The notes: a model not told the origin generated them from the sequence alone. A stretch of DNA of 64,000 nucleotides from Aquatica leii (GCA_035610365.1 CM069436.1:89777912-89841911); one strand, 5' to 3'; numbered from the stretch's first letter, positions 1-11,221 are shown. Numbers and translations: made by a program.

Positions 1-504
1 GAGTGTTGTTTCATTTATAATGAAGGTACCAAAAAGGAAACCAGAAAAACGTTTGTTTCTCAAATTACTAAGATATTCTAAAACGACTATGAGGTGTCAT
101 GTATGAGACAAAAAATAAGTGTTATGTTTTCCCAAATGTAATCGACACCGCAATAGTTCCACGACATCGTATTTTACAAAAACTGCCAAAACCGATAGTG
201 AAAAGGGCAACTATCTATTTAAGATACATAGTAAGTAAATTCGATACAGGACAGTTCTTAAACGCGAGAGTATATTTATGTTTTGTTATTTAAGTAACAC
301 CTTAGGGTGATTTAATTTTAAGGATTTTTCTTTTGTACACAAATAGTTATAGAAAAATACTTTTTTTAATAGAATATAAAAGCACTTTATAACAGTGTTT
401 TATTGCAACTGTGAACATTCCTATTGTCTTTTAGTTAAATAAAATAAAAATGTTCATGATTCTTTATTACTTACCATAACAAGTTCCTGTTACTTTACAT
501 ATTT
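1..504. other. AT-rich sequence, no supported gene
   Basis: No recognisable coding segment was found. A 64-codon open frame at 99-293 has no family features I recognise. The stretch ends with ATTT (501-504), which is the left target duplication of the solo LTR that follows. Confidence 0.5.
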
Positions 505-2330
505 TGTAACCATTATTTAAAATAAATGATTGGTTGTTTATTTTCGTGACCGACCCGGTATTTGGATTGATGTTATTCATTTCATGTATTCTAAATTTGT
601 TTTAATGGATTTTGGATTGAGTTTAATAAGTTATTTTACGTTTTTAAATTCAAAGTTATAATTTAAAATTGTTGATAAAGTTTTGTATCATTGTAATTAA
701 ATATATTTTCGCCGTTTGGTTATTTTAAGTTAGTTTAAAAGTTCTTTGTTTAAGTTCATTCTCAGTACTGTCGTACCTTGATTTCTTTGTGTCAATCGTT
801 CAGATTACGTAAAAAATTAAGGCATTATCTTAGTTTATTACGCAGTTTACATTCTTGTAATATAATATTTTCTCAATTTGACACTTTTACGTAGCAGCCA
901 AATGCCGTAGTCAAATACTATGATTTTGACGATATTTGATCTGTTTGCCTACTTGTCGCACTTCTTAATGAGATTGTTTTCGTTCTTGAGGTTTCGAACA
1001 CAGCCTTTGTGGAAATGGTAATCGAAAATGGTTATATATATATATATGTAAATTTGGTGATAAGAGTTAAGTTAGAAAGTCGGTTAACAGTCGTCAATAT
1101 GTTCTAGTAAGATAGTTAAGTAAGTTTTCGGGTGGTAACCACATTCTCTTTTAGAGGAAGTAATATGCCGAACGCGTGAATTTCTAGTGCAGTTAGTGTT
1201 ACTCCAAATTCGTAGAATCTACGGTTTTAAATAAATTTCACGCGCTTTCGGCCTATAATTAACGTAGTGTAGAACCGTGTTCGTCGAGTGTACGCGGCTA
1301 CATCTTCGCCTAGGTGGCGGCTCTTGAAAACCTCCTGTTGGTACATAATCCTTTGGGGATACCGTCCAACGTTTCTTCCCGTATACAGCTAGCAACCCAA
1401 AATCAACCAAAAGTTCTTTCCTAGAATTACTACGACAATTAAAGGTATTTATTTTGTACCGATTATTTAAATGTGAAATTCTTGTTTACGCGATTGTGTT
1501 TTAAAAGCTTTGGTATTTTAAGTAAAATCAGAAGTGTCGCGAATTAATGTTGTAACGATAATGTAACTAATAATTGTCAGTATTTGTCGAAACTTGAGAC
1601 AAAATTTTCGCTGAAGTAAACTTTGTTGAAGTAAAAATTTATATTGGACGTTAGCCGTGGAAATTTACGATTAATAATGTTCATCTTGGGTTAATAATAA
1701 CGAATTATTTCGTTTTATATTTAAGTAATTTTCTTTTATGTAATGCGCACACGGCCGTGATTTAGATAATTAAGATTTACTAGTGTTTGTTTTTTTTTGT
1801 ATTGTTTCTTTAAATTTTGTTTTTTTTTGTCTTTGTACATTTATTCAATCAACGTTAGTTTTTTTTAAACGTTTATTTTACGTACATTTTGTTCTTTGTG
1901 TTTTGTTTTGTTAATTTTGTTGATTTCAATATTATTATTTTATTTTATTTTTTTTGTGTTCAAATAAATGTTAAATAGTTAAATTGTAAACAAGCTTTTA
2001 ATTCCGTCGACCTCCACGTTACGTGAATTTTATTTGTAGATTATTTCAGATTTTAGTCAAATACACTCTATTAAGGTAAGTCCATTTAGAATGTATCCTT
2101 CAGGAGCGGGTTTGTAGTTGGCAAGAGCCAGAAGTCCATTAAGCTTTTTCCCTTCTTGGCGCCTTTTGTTTTGACTTTATTTCTTTTTGATTTTGTGTTT
2201 TCGTCAAGTTTTCCAAATCAATCACAAAATTCTGAATAGAACCCACCCCGTCTTCACTGAGCAGCGGCATAACACCGTTTATGTTACCTTGTTTCAGGCA
2301 GTGACATTGTTTCAACTTTTGCAGGTTATA
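505..2330 (+). mobile_element. Solo LTR, Gypsy family A, copy 1
   Basis: This segment aligns by eye over its whole length with 24917-26753, with 26934-28830 and, inverted, with 61158-63012. It begins TGTAACC like the 26934 copy. Its end is a mutated TGTAACA, reading GGTTATA. ATTT flanks both sides (501-504 and 2331-2334), a 4-bp target duplication typical of Gypsy insertions. No internal coding region is attached, so it is best read as a solo LTR left by recombination between the two LTRs. The first ~200 bp carry a deletion relative to the other copies. Confidence 0.8.
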
Positions 2331-2487
2331 ATTTTACTATGCAAATTCTCTATGAAATACCCCAGTACATTCCAGTTGCTCCTTTTTTTGGGGTATCTGG
2401 GCGCAACGATTAGTAAAAATAAAAAACACCGCCATTTTCAAAAAGAATTAGCAAAGCCTCTGCTTTGTAGAGGTGGTCACTAAGATA

Positions 2488-2866
2488 TACAGTGTGTCCG
2501 AAAAGTATGGAATATATTGTACAGGTCGATAAATATGCACTTTACACGAAAGGTTGTAAATAAAAGTTGTTTATCACTTAGTTATCTACCACCTGGGAGA
2601 TATCAATTTAAATTTTTGCTGTAAACAAAATCGCAACGAATAACACTTACATTTTTTTAAATGGCAAGGCACGTCTTTATGATACTCATTTGATAGAGTC
2701 CTTTTTTCTCTTTTCAACCATATGAAACTTGAATACCTTTACATCAAAAAAATTTCAAGAAAAACAAGGACATGTCTAACAAATTTATTTTACTGAGCAG
2801 TATTAATCAGGTACGTAATATGTAGTATTGAAACAATTGAATGCACTGTCACAATAGCAAATATTA
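2488..2866 (+). repeat. Left terminal inverted repeat of the mariner
   Basis: It matches the reverse complement of 4024-4409 with about a dozen substitutions and one gap of roughly 13 nt near the inner end. Most characterised Tc1/mariner elements have 20-30 bp ends, so arms of this length are notable, although longer arms are known in the rosa lineage. Confidence 0.88.
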
Positions 2867-2923
2867 AACTTTAAATATCTTTACATAAAATTGTTACAAC
2901 AAAAAAATGTATTTAAACTAAAC

Positions 2924-4006
2924 TTACAATAAATGTTCAAAATGTAAACCATTCATAATTTGACAGTGGTAAATTCGATTTTTAAAACCATCGATTGCTT
3001 TTGAAATCATATCTCGAGTTATAGCTCTTATCTCAACTCTAATGCGATTTTTCAAATCTTCAACATTATCAGGTCTATTTACATAAATTTTGCTTTTAAT
3101 ATAGCCCCAAAGAAAAAAATCTAGTGGACTTAAATCCGGCGAGCGAGCAGGCCATTCTATCGTACCTCTTCTGCCTATCCATGTATTTTGAAAAGTATTA
3201 TTAAGAAAGTGGCGGACATTAATTCCAAAATGTGGAGGTGCCCTGTCTTGTTGAAACCATATTCTATGAGGTATATCTGGATCTAATTCATGTGGAAATA
3301 ACTCGGCCAAAGCAGAAACTAACTCAAATCTTAAGAAATCGAGATAAATATTCGCCGTTAAACTACCTTCAAAAAAATATGGCCCCAAAATTTGACTTCC
3401 AATCATTCCTACCCAGACGTTGACTTTCTGCTGGTATTGGGTGTGTCCTTCTAGATACCAGTGAGGATTTTGTGAAGACCAGTAACGTGTGTTTTGTTTG
3501 TTAATTGTGCCGTTTAAACAAAACGTGGCCTCATCAGTAAAAAGGATATTTTTATGAAAATGTGCATCTCGTTCAAGTTTGTTTGTTATTGTTTCACAAA
3601 ACTCCAGCTTTCTGTCCAAATCGTCTTCAAATAATTCTTGAACTACACAAGCTTTATAAGGATAAAATTTTTCTTTTTTTAAAACGTCATGTACAGCCGA
3701 TTTATTCAAATTATGGTCTCTAGCAATTTGCCGAACAGAAATTTGTGGATTTTCTTCGACAGACAAGAACACATTTTCTCGTTTCACATTACTTAATGAC
3801 AAAGGTCTACCAGTTCTACTCGCATCTTTCACCGAACCTGTCTCTTGAAATTTCCGCCAAATTTTGCTTACCGTGGACTGCGAAATGTTTAATTCTGGAT
3901 GCAAGTTATTAAATAAATTACATACTTCGTCTTGGGTTCTTCTTCTATCTCCATATCCCAGAATCATTAAAATTTCAATTCTATGTTTCTCAGATAATTG
4001 AGCCAT
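2924..4006 (-). CDS. Mariner transposase, DD41D (rosa family)
   Basis: This is a 360-residue cut-and-paste transposase. The N-terminal ~110 residues form paired helix-turn-helix domains (LSEKHRIEILMILGYGD, then SQSTVSKIWRKFQETG and a RTGRP linker). The catalytic core shows all three acidic residues: D in LFTDEATF, D in WFQQDRAPPH and D in SPLDFFLWG. I count 41 residues between the second and third D, the spacing that defines the rosa (DD41D) group rather than DD34D mariner or DD34E Tc1. The WVGM and WPARSPDLSPLD blocks are intact. The length is normal for the family and there are no frameshifts or internal stops. The start at 4006 is the first ATG and gives the usual MAQLSEKHR-type N-terminus. 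Whether it is expressed cannot be told from sequence. Confidence 0.95.
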   Translation of the reverse strand: MAQLSEKHRIEILMILGYGDRRRTQDEVCNLFNNLHPELNISQSTVSKIWRKFQETGSVKDASRTGRPLSLSNVKRENVFLSVEENPQISVRQIARDHNLNKSAVHDVLKKEKFYPYKACVVQELFEDDLDRKLEFCETITNKLERDAHFHKNILFTDEATFCLNGTINKQNTRYWSSQNPHWYLEGHTQYQQKVNVWVGMIGSQILGPYFFEGSLTANIYLDFLRFELVSALAELFPHELDPDIPHRIWFQQDRAPPHFGINVRHFLNNTFQNTWIGRRGTIEWPARSPDLSPLDFFLWGYIKSKIYVNRPDNVEDLKNRIRVEIRAITRDMISKAIDGFKNRIYHCQIMNGLHFEHLL

Positions 4007-4023
4007 ATTTTAAGCACTAACAA

Positions 4024-4409
4024 ATAGCAAAGTGTGACAGTGTTCTAAAGTGCATTCAATTGTTTTAATGCTACATATTACGTACCTGATTAATACTGCT
4101 TAGTAAAATAAATTTGGTAGACATGTCCTTGTTTTTCTTGAAAATTTTTTGATGTAAAGGTATTCAAGTTTCATATGGTTAAAAAGAGAAAAAAAGACTC
4201 TATCAAATGAGTATAATAAAGACGTGCCTTGCCATTTAAAAAAATGTAAGTGTTATTCGCTGCGATTTTGTATACATCAAAAATTTAAATTGATATCTCC
4301 CAGGTGGTAGATAACTAAGTGATAAACAACTTTTATTTACAACTTTTTTGTGTAAAATGCATATTTATCGACCTGTATAATATATTCCATACTTTTCGGA
4401 TACACTGTA
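4024..4409 (-). repeat. Right terminal inverted repeat of the mariner
   Basis: This is the partner of 2488-2866. Transcription of the minus-strand transposase would start within or just inside this arm, since the ATG at 4006 lies about 20 nt from its inner edge. Confidence 0.88.
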
Positions 4410-4411
4410 TA

Positions 4412-6620
4412 TGTTGCCCTATGTTCACCCAAGTTGACCAAAATTAATAAATTAGTTCCAATTTCTACAATGTTTTTGAAGATAGTTGTAAATTTACCTC
4501 CCATTTAACCAATCTGACCTTATATTTAAAAATTTTAAATCAACTGTCATTAGATAATATTTAAAATTGAAATTAAAAAATAAAGACTAGAAAATTTAGA
4601 ATTTTATTGGAACATTTGTGAGAAAAAAAAGGAGGAGCACAGATCTTATTTGCTCCAGGGGCTGTATATGTAGCTACGCTTCTGAATTTAAATAATGTAG
4701 CGCAAGTTGCAAATGAACTTTGGAACGTTTCCGAGAATCCGACTACTGCAAAAAATTAATTAACTTGAAGCTGAACAGGTTAACGACATATATACAAAAT
4801 ATTTATTGTAACGTTTTATGTATTAAATAAACATATTTCTATAATAAAACTACTAACTGATAAGAGAAGCGATTAGGTATTAATCGACTTAAAATTTGTT
4901 TAAATTTAGTTCAGTTTAAAACGATGAATTGAATTGGTCGACATTACTACAAAAAACGATTTTTTTCAGTTTATATAACGATAAAGTAAATCGTTATTTT
5001 ATTTTAGAATCTGAAGGTCGTTATGCGCTAACGAACAGAACGATAATTGATCATTTGACGTATTTTTAATCAGTCCACTATTAAAATGATTTAATTAATT
5101 ATGCACAGTAATTGCAAATATGTTATGAATACACTAGTAATGATAGCAGTATTAGTAGAAGCAATATTCTATATAAATATCTGATATAAACAAAAATTCT
5201 AGAATTAATAGGTTGCATAAGGTATAAATTCTCTAAAATACACTTTTTAAATATTAAATATATTTAAAATTTTATAATAAATACCAATCTGGTATTTCTA
5301 TTATTTCTTCAGCTAAACAAGTAATAAAATTACAATGGTTTATTTGCTTTAAGCTTGTAATGGGAAACACCTCATACCATTAGAATGTGAATAGGTGCGA
5401 TCTTAAGCGGTCATTTTAGTTGGAGGCGATTGTATACGTTTATGGTTACTGTTGTTGCAAGACTATACCATAAAAGCGGCATTTGTTCAAAATAATTTAA
5501 GATTTATTTGTTAGAAACACAGATATTGTTTGTATGCAAAAATTATTCGCCAACAAGAACAGTTATTACTCATTTTTGTTTATGAACAGTCAACGTAATT
5601 TTATGTTTGGTGTACTATATCTGTTTTATTTGGAATTTGACAAAGAAGTATTGATAAAGTAAAAAATTTTTTTTTGGATTTGAATCAATTTTTTAATTTG
5701 GAAGGCAACTTATTATTCAAGTTACCACTAATTGGTTCTAATATACTACTTTTTACTTTGATTTAAAGGCATAATGATAATGATTGACTGTTATTTTATA
5801 TACCTATTTATCACTTTTGACAAGTAAACACTAACAAATGCCAGACGCATTGTGGGTTATAAAAAATTGAGAACTCCAAAAATATGCTGGGAAAATCATC
5901 TAAAAATATGTGTCTTAGTATTTTGAATGTGATGATACGGTGTACTCTGAAAGTCAGATGAATCAACATATGTATTTAAAATATTACATTCTATTTTGTT
6001 GAAATAATAACAACGTAACTACCAAATACTATGAAACTAACAAAAAACATGTTGATACTTAATTTTTATAACAAAAACAGATAATATATTATTAGGAAAC
6101 GGTTTGTCTTTAGATATTTTCATAATACCTACAACAAGTTTGATTATTACAAACAGGTTCAAAATTGTAATTTTTTTTTAACTAATTTGTACATAAAAAC
6201 AAGTTTTACCATATTTCTTCAATATTAACTTAAACTTTCGTGCAAAAAGAATAATTGAGCTGTCTACGCCGTTAGTTATTTTCAGGACAGAACAAGATCA
6301 AAATAATTTCATATAGAATTTAATCACATGCAAAAAACACTAAGAAAGAAAAACATATACAGAAGATTTGTTATCTTTGGCGGCGTTCTAAATATGTCGC
6401 AAGAATGTTTTGTTTTCAACATGTGTTTGTCTTCAACGTCATATTAACAGTGGCCCAAACGCCTGAAATATCCGCGACATAAAACTTGAAGTTTAATTAA
6501 TCAGTCTCAAAACTGCTTCATTTACATTCTACGTCAAAAGCGGAACTAATTAAACGTAACCGCAAAGCATTTATCAAAACAAAATTAACTAACGATTATT
6601 GATAATGTTAAAGAAAGAGA
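4412..6620. other. AT-rich non-coding, probable channel-gene intron
   Basis: No open frame, RNA gene or named repeat was recognised. It begins the intron downstream of the K2P exon donor at 6625, read on the minus strand. The next channel exons, with pore motif GYG, are not seen here or further left. Confidence 0.5.
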
Positions 6621-6625
6621 CTCAC

Positions 6626-7012
6626 CTTCAATCGTTATAAAAACAAGTGCTCCTCCAACCGTGTAAATTATTAAAACAATTGATAAAAAGAAATGCGTAA
6701 ACCATTTTCTGCTTAAGGCGGAAAGTTTATTGTATAGCCATAACGTAACTTTTTCACCGATACTTAAACCCGATTTTGCAAAACCTCGTAATCCTCCCGT
6801 AACGTATTGAAACTTCTTTTGCGTGTATAAATAAGGATGTCGACTAGACGCTTTCGATATGATACTTGCTGGGTATGGACTGTTAGGTGAATTTATTCTT
6901 TGTTGTAGATTAATGTTAGGTAGGATTAATTGCGGAGGACGTCTTCCTCTATCAATTGGAGTTTTGGCGTTCTAATTGATGCTGCAATTTTAGGCGACGT
7001 TGACGGATCCAT
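6626..7012 (-). CDS. Two-pore-domain potassium channel (TWIK/K2P type), first coding exon
   Basis: Read on the minus strand from ATG at 7012 to a clean donor (GAAG then GTGAGT at 6625). The exon encodes a long cytoplasmic N-terminus (PPQLILPNINLQQRINSP) and, at its end, transmembrane helix 1. The helix reads RKWFTHFFLSIVLIIYTVGG followed by ALVFITIEG, the hallmark of the first K2P helix, where GA(L/V)xFxxIEG precedes the extracellular cap. K2P channels are dimeric plasma-membrane leak channels for K+. The ATG frame (MDPSTSPKIAAS...) and the helix frame differ by one nucleotide near 6960, at a run of four A. This is either a one-base assembly deletion or a true lesion. The rest of the gene (pores P1 and P2) lies outside the window to the left. 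Orthology to a particular insect K2P is not decided. Confidence 0.8.
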
Positions 7013-8500
7013 ATCACAGTTTTTTTACACTAATCACTTCACGCAAATAAAATTATTTTACGCTTAGTTATAGACGACTGTGTTTAAACGTTAGCGTCCC
7101 GACATTTGGCGTCGTCTTTTATTTGTACCTTCTCTCTTCTATTAAGTGCTTTGTTACATATATAAATATTTCTCAGTACTTACTGATGCACTCTGAGAGG
7201 AAAGCCACTATTAATGATATTCAAAAGACGCGACAACAGTGACGTCACATTCTAAATTTGTAAAAAAATATTAAGCCGTTATACCTCAAATATTATTATA
7301 TATATGGTACCCTGAATTATAAATAAACCGCAAATGCACGGGGGAGACAGTATTTATTTAACTCTGCACCTGTTAGTTATATTAAGATACCAATATTTTA
7401 AAAAGAACGTTTTCGCTTTTTTGTAGAAGTATTGACAGACAACTATGACGAAATCAACAAAATTAAATTAGCGATGCGTTACTGAACACAAAAAAAAAAC
7501 TTTTTGGACTAAACTGATATAATTCTGAAGAAACGTTTAGGTCATTGAATTCATGGTATTATTTTTGATTCTTAATTTACATTTTGGCAAATCTACTCTA
7601 ATCGCCACCAAGATTAAAATAAATTATTTTTACAATTGCTGTTATTTTTTTGCAAACTTTCTGTAAGCGAGGTCAGTAATCTGTTTGTTTTGTGCTCAAC
7701 GCGATTATATTTTGTATTGTCTCTTAGCTCGTAAATTTATTCTTGGTACACTTACAAAACTTTGTCTAAAAATACGATGCTTGTGAAGATTGTAAATTAT
7801 CTTCTGAGAATTTCCTAAAAATAAAATTTCTTGTACCTACAAATAATGACATATTAATTACATTTAAAATTATTAATTTTTTATGGATAACATTACTGTT
7901 AGATGTTTTGGCAAAGTTTCTAAAGAAGTTCGAGTAGTTAAAAAGTATAAAGTACTTAATGTGTTTTAGGTACTAAAAGTTTGCGGTAAACTTTTTATGC
8001 ATTACGTTCTGCCAACAATGTTAACAAAGCATAAAATATAATTATACAAACATTTAGCGACTAAATAAAAATCGATTGTAAAAATCAAACTGTAGATTAG
8101 TTAACAGATATAAAGCGTAATTACTTTGATAAAAAGAATATGTTACTGTTCAACGAAACTGAGCTTTTCGTCACACGTCGCAGTGGACATCTTTGTAGCG
8201 CGAACAAACTACAAGTCCACTGCGTCGTATTACAGAAGAACAGCTTGTGTGATAACGACAACACAGGAATTATCCAGAATAGAAAATTGTATTACGAATG
8301 CAACCTGTGTAAACCTGTATTCTGCTGAATCAGACAAGTTCAAAAATTGAATGTTTTACGTAGTAACAACCTCTAAATGCAGAGTGACTTACGAAACCTG
8401 GAGGTTAGAGGTCGATAGAGAATGGCTAAATAGCTTTGCTTCAAAGATAGTACACATGTATAATGACACATAATCTACTAAAGCAAAACAATTGCAATGT
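7013..8500. other. Upstream region of the channel gene, non-coding
   Basis: It probably holds the 5' untranslated region and promoter of the minus-strand K2P gene. No convincing exon was recognised. One strong imperfect hairpin lies at 8179-8224. Confidence 0.4.
8179..8224. repeat. Hairpin-forming inverted repeat
   Basis: The outer arms CGCAGTGGAC and GTCCACTGCG are perfect complements. After a bulge of a few bases, the inner arms TTGTAG and CTACAA pair as well, closing a loop of about 10 nt. No function is assigned. Confidence 0.6.
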
Positions 8501-8754
8501 TGTGACACTTTTGGTTATACTCCTTTATTTTAGATGTAACACCCTGTATATTTTTCGATATTTTTATTCTCCATAAAAAATCAGAGAAGTTTTATCAGAT
8601 TGTTCTATGTCCAAATCTAAACGTTTTCGAAAAATATTTGTATTTTCGAGGTTTGTCGAGATATTAGAATCTCAAGCAAAATAATGACACTAGAAAAATA
8701 AAATGCACATACTCGTTCAAAAGGAATTATTTATTAATCTTTATAAAATAATGA

Positions 8755-9060
8755 AACGTTCGAGAAATTTTTGTACATTTCCAGAACGTTGACCGAAAGA
8801 TATAGAAAATTCTCGAACGTTTGGACAAAATGTATAAATGCGGCACAAACAAATCATAGGTCAGTTATTTTAGTAATACGAATTCGGCAGTGTTAAGAAG
8901 ATTATTCAAGTTTAAATAAATAAAGTAATTAACGCGTGTGGAGATAAATATACGGAGTACAATCTTGTACGTGACTTTAAAGTAAACAATAAGTGTTAAA
9001 TTAAAGTTATCCGCGGATTTTATCTTCGTGTGATAGTTCTATATATAAATTAGTGTAAGT
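8755..9060 (+). promoter_or_regulatory. Heat-shock-type promoter module, copy 1 (drives transposase)
   Basis: Arrays of the heat-shock-factor unit GAA/TTC with 2-nt spacing are visible. The best is GAAAATTCTCGAACGTTT at 8805-8822 (GAA-TTC-GAA-TTt). Others are TTCGAGAA near 8760 and TTCCAGAACGTT near 8780. TATAAA at 8833-8838 is followed 29 nt later by TCAGTTATT at 8861, an arthropod TCAGT initiator. The leader then contains a conserved GTAAGT (9055-9060). The module matches 57927-58330 directly and 12260-12625 in inverse. It diverges from both just after 9060, close to the transposase ATG at 9105. The heat-shock role is inferred from motifs only. Confidence 0.65.
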
Positions 9061-9104
9061 GTTTTTATTAAATATTATTAAAATAATAAAATAATAATAT
9101 TAAA

Positions 9105-9418
9105 ATGTTCTCGACGTCAGCACTTATAAAAATTGCTGTATTATTAAATGAAGAGGGAGAAGAACAAATGAAGCGAGGTCAGAAGCAAAAAAGACGTTTA
9201 TGGGTTTACGATATGCTCAAAAAGCGCAATGAAGAAGGAGAATTTGCAACTCTACATATTGACCTTATGGAAGACGAAACCAAATTTTTTACGTATTATA
9301 GAATGTCTAGACATGAATTTAATATTTTGCTACAAAAAATTGAAGGGGTGTTACAAAAAGAAAATATCACCTTCCGCGAGTCCATCCAACCAGTTCAAAA
9401 ACTTGCAGTATGCCTTAG
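9105..9418 (+). CDS. PIF/Harbinger transposase, exon 1
   Basis: The exon encodes 104 residues plus two bases. It has the family's N-terminal pattern: RRLWVYDMLKKRNEEGEF, then DETKFFTYYRMSRHEFNILL, and it ends in QPVQKLAVCLR. A donor follows (AG then GTAAGG at 9419). Its phase matches the acceptor at 10306 exactly: AG plus A restores an arginine codon and continues into FLATGDSYQTIAFSFRLG, the expected next block. ATG 9105 sits 45 nt after the end of the promoter-module leader and gives a normal N-terminus. Translation is open throughout. The intron (9419-10305) contains the second exon of the minus-strand MADF gene. Confidence 0.85.
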
Positions 9419-9692
9419 GTAAGGATAATAATAATACTTTGTCTATTGTAAAAAAACAAATATTTAATTTTAATAATGTTTAAATAAAGTATACATTAAT
9501 AATAATCATGGAGCAAAGTTGTTCGGTGGCAAAAAATTTTCAAAATAAAAGGCGGTGGGTGAAGAATGGTATGAATGAGACGCTGACAAATTTGAGCATG
9601 GACGAGATGGGATAAAAGTTGATGAGGAATGATTTGATGAATGAAATGTACTCGTGCTAAGCGATTCGATGGTCAGTGGAACTTATGAATTG

Positions 9693-10278
9693 CTACCATG
9701 ATATACTGAAAAACGTTTTTACAGTAGCTTTAATACTTTCAAAAAAGAAATGAAGTTCATCTTTAACTTCAGTTATCTTTGTTTTCTTCTCTTCTAACAG
9801 GTACTTCATCAGAGTACCACTAGCAGTATGAGCCTGGGTAGAGACTTTAACATTGGACTTGGCTCTTTTTGGTGTTTTCCCTTTTTTGTTCTGCGGAACA
9901 GTAACTTGCAAGTTACTTTGGCTATCCCGAAGTAAAGTTTCATCCTAGGAAGTAATGAGAATTTGTGATGCATTAGGAGTGTATGATGCCTCAGAGCCTT
10001 GTGATACCTGAGGATCTTCAGATGCGTCAAGATCTTCACTTAGCTGAGTATCATACTCAGTGTCTTCATCATTAATTGTTGAAACACTGAGGTTCTCAGT
10101 CGTAACTGAAGTCAATCTCTCTTTATCTTTCATGAAAGGATAAAGAAATTCTAGTATGTCTCCGTACTTCCATCTGGCTTTGGGTCTGCAGCTTGTCCAG
10201 TTCTTGATTTTTTAGAAGATAGGAAACTCCTGTATTGCCCATGAATTGCGTCCCACCGATGCTTGCATTCTTGGCCAT
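9693..10278 (-). pseudogene. MADF/BESS protein, exon 2 (inside the transposase intron)
   Basis: Read on the minus strand after an acceptor (TTTTCAG ending at 10279). The exon continues the MADF domain with GQECKHRWDAIHGQYRSFLS, then, after a one-base frameshift near 10165, RWKYGDILEFLYPFMKDKER, the usual end of a MADF fold. An acidic, serine-rich linker follows, then a basic KKGKTPKRAK patch. The C-terminal DELHFFFESIKATVKTF resembles a BESS protein-interaction motif. One in-frame TAG sits near 9945. MADF proteins in PIF/Harbinger elements bind element DNA and help bring the transposase to it. The exon lies wholly in the intron of the plus-strand transposase gene. It is broken by one frameshift and one stop. 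Confidence 0.8.
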
Positions 10279-10305
10279 CTGAAAACGATAATAATTATTT
10301 TTCAG
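10279..10305. promoter_or_regulatory. Back-to-back splice acceptors shared by opposite-strand genes
   Basis: These 27 nt read CTGAAAACG...TTTTTCAG. On the plus strand they end in TTTTTCAG, the acceptor of transposase exon 2 (10306). On the minus strand they end in CGTTTTCAG, the acceptor of MADF exon 2 (10278). Both assignments are supported by exact codon phase and family-conserved protein on each side. The pyrimidine tracts and branch points of each intron must therefore lie partly in the other gene's exon or in this tiny spacer. Confidence 0.8.
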
Positions 10306-11221
10306 ATTCCTGGCCACTGGAGATTCATATCAAACTATTGCATTCAGTTTCCGATTGGGACATTCTACTGTGCATGCCATTGTCAATGAAGTGTGTAACG
10401 CAATCATTAATAAGCTACTGCTAGTTTATATCCCTACACCACATAAAGAAGATTGGGAAAAAATTGGCAAAAAGTTTTGGACCGCTTGGAACTTTTCTAA
10501 TTGTTTGGGAGCCCTAGACAGCAAGCATATTGAAATCATTGCACCAGCTAATAGTGGTTCAAATTATTTTAATTACAAAAAAACATTTTCTGTTGTTCTG
10601 CTTGCATTAGTCGATGCAGATTACAAATTTCTGGCAGTAGATGTAGGGTGTTATGGCAAAAACAGATGGGGGTATCTTTGCAAACTCCAGACTGGGAAGA
10701 CAACTGGAAAATGGCTCTTTGAACATACCTGATATAAGGCAACTCCCAGATTCTGATATAAAAGCACCTTACGTTATTTTAGGTGACTCAGCGTTTCCGC
10801 TAAAAATTAACCTTCTGAGACCTTTCTCTGCGGTTCAAGTGCTTAATGATAACAAAAAAGAGTTTTCAATTATCGACATTGTCGTGCTAGACGGGTTGTA
10901 GAAAATGCCTTCGGAATATTGGCACAGCATTTCCGAATCTATTTCAGAAAAATTTATTGTAAACCGAGCTACGTCAAAAGAATAATTCTTACAACATGCA
11001 TTCTGCATAATAACTTGCGTAGCACAACCATTACTAAGCAAGAAGCGAATAGTCCTATGTAGAGTAGCAACTCGGAAGTTAATAATAACCAATGCATATT
11101 GAGAAATTTGCCAAGACAAGGTGGTAATGCACAAGAAGAAGCATTTCTTTGTCGAAAAGATTTTACCAGATTTTTCAATTCAAATGCAGGTTCTGTGCCT
11201 TGGCAGTATGACAGAATATAA
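10306..11221 (+). pseudogene. PIF/Harbinger transposase, exon 2 (catalytic domain, frameshifted)
   Basis: This is the DDE_Tnp_4 catalytic region. Candidate catalytic residues are D in NCLGALDSKHIEI, D in LALVDADYKF, D in VILGDSAFPLK and E in RRVVENAFGILAQ. The family blocks NSGSNYFNYKKTFSVVLLAL, then DGGIFANSRLG, then TTCILHNNLR are clear. The reading frame shifts by one base near 10655 and again near 10860, and one TAG follows near 11030. It closes at TAA 11219-11221 after SVPWQYDRI. The gene is thus lightly decayed. The exon lies inside the intron of the minus-strand MADF gene. PIF/Harbinger transposases normally insert at 3-bp TWA sites. Confidence 0.85.

Larger units (their letters stand above)
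2488..4409 (-). mobile_element. rosa-type (DD41D) mariner element with long inverted ends
   Basis: The element is bounded by TACAGTGTGTCCG on the left and its near complement CGGATACACTGTA on the right, each flanked by TA (2486-2487 and 4410-4411), the dinucleotide duplicated by Tc1/mariner elements. The terminal inverted repeats are about 380 bp long and roughly 96% identical by eye; one small indel lies near their inner ends. Between them is one uninterrupted transposase gene on the minus strand. Intact coding plus near-identical arms suggest a young, possibly autonomous copy. No other copy was seen in the window. Confidence 0.9.

Noticed and set aside
99-293. 64-codon open frame at the left edge
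   Set aside because: No recognisable domain, no splice or promoter support; likely chance.
2150-2175. TGGCGCC read as a retrotransposon primer-binding site marking the LTR end
   Set aside because: Target duplications and the BEL frame junctions place the LTR end about 170 nt further on, at TGTAACA.
8530-8556. AACACCCTGTATA, a possible mariner-type terminal repeat
   Set aside because: Only one end was seen, with no partner and no transposase.
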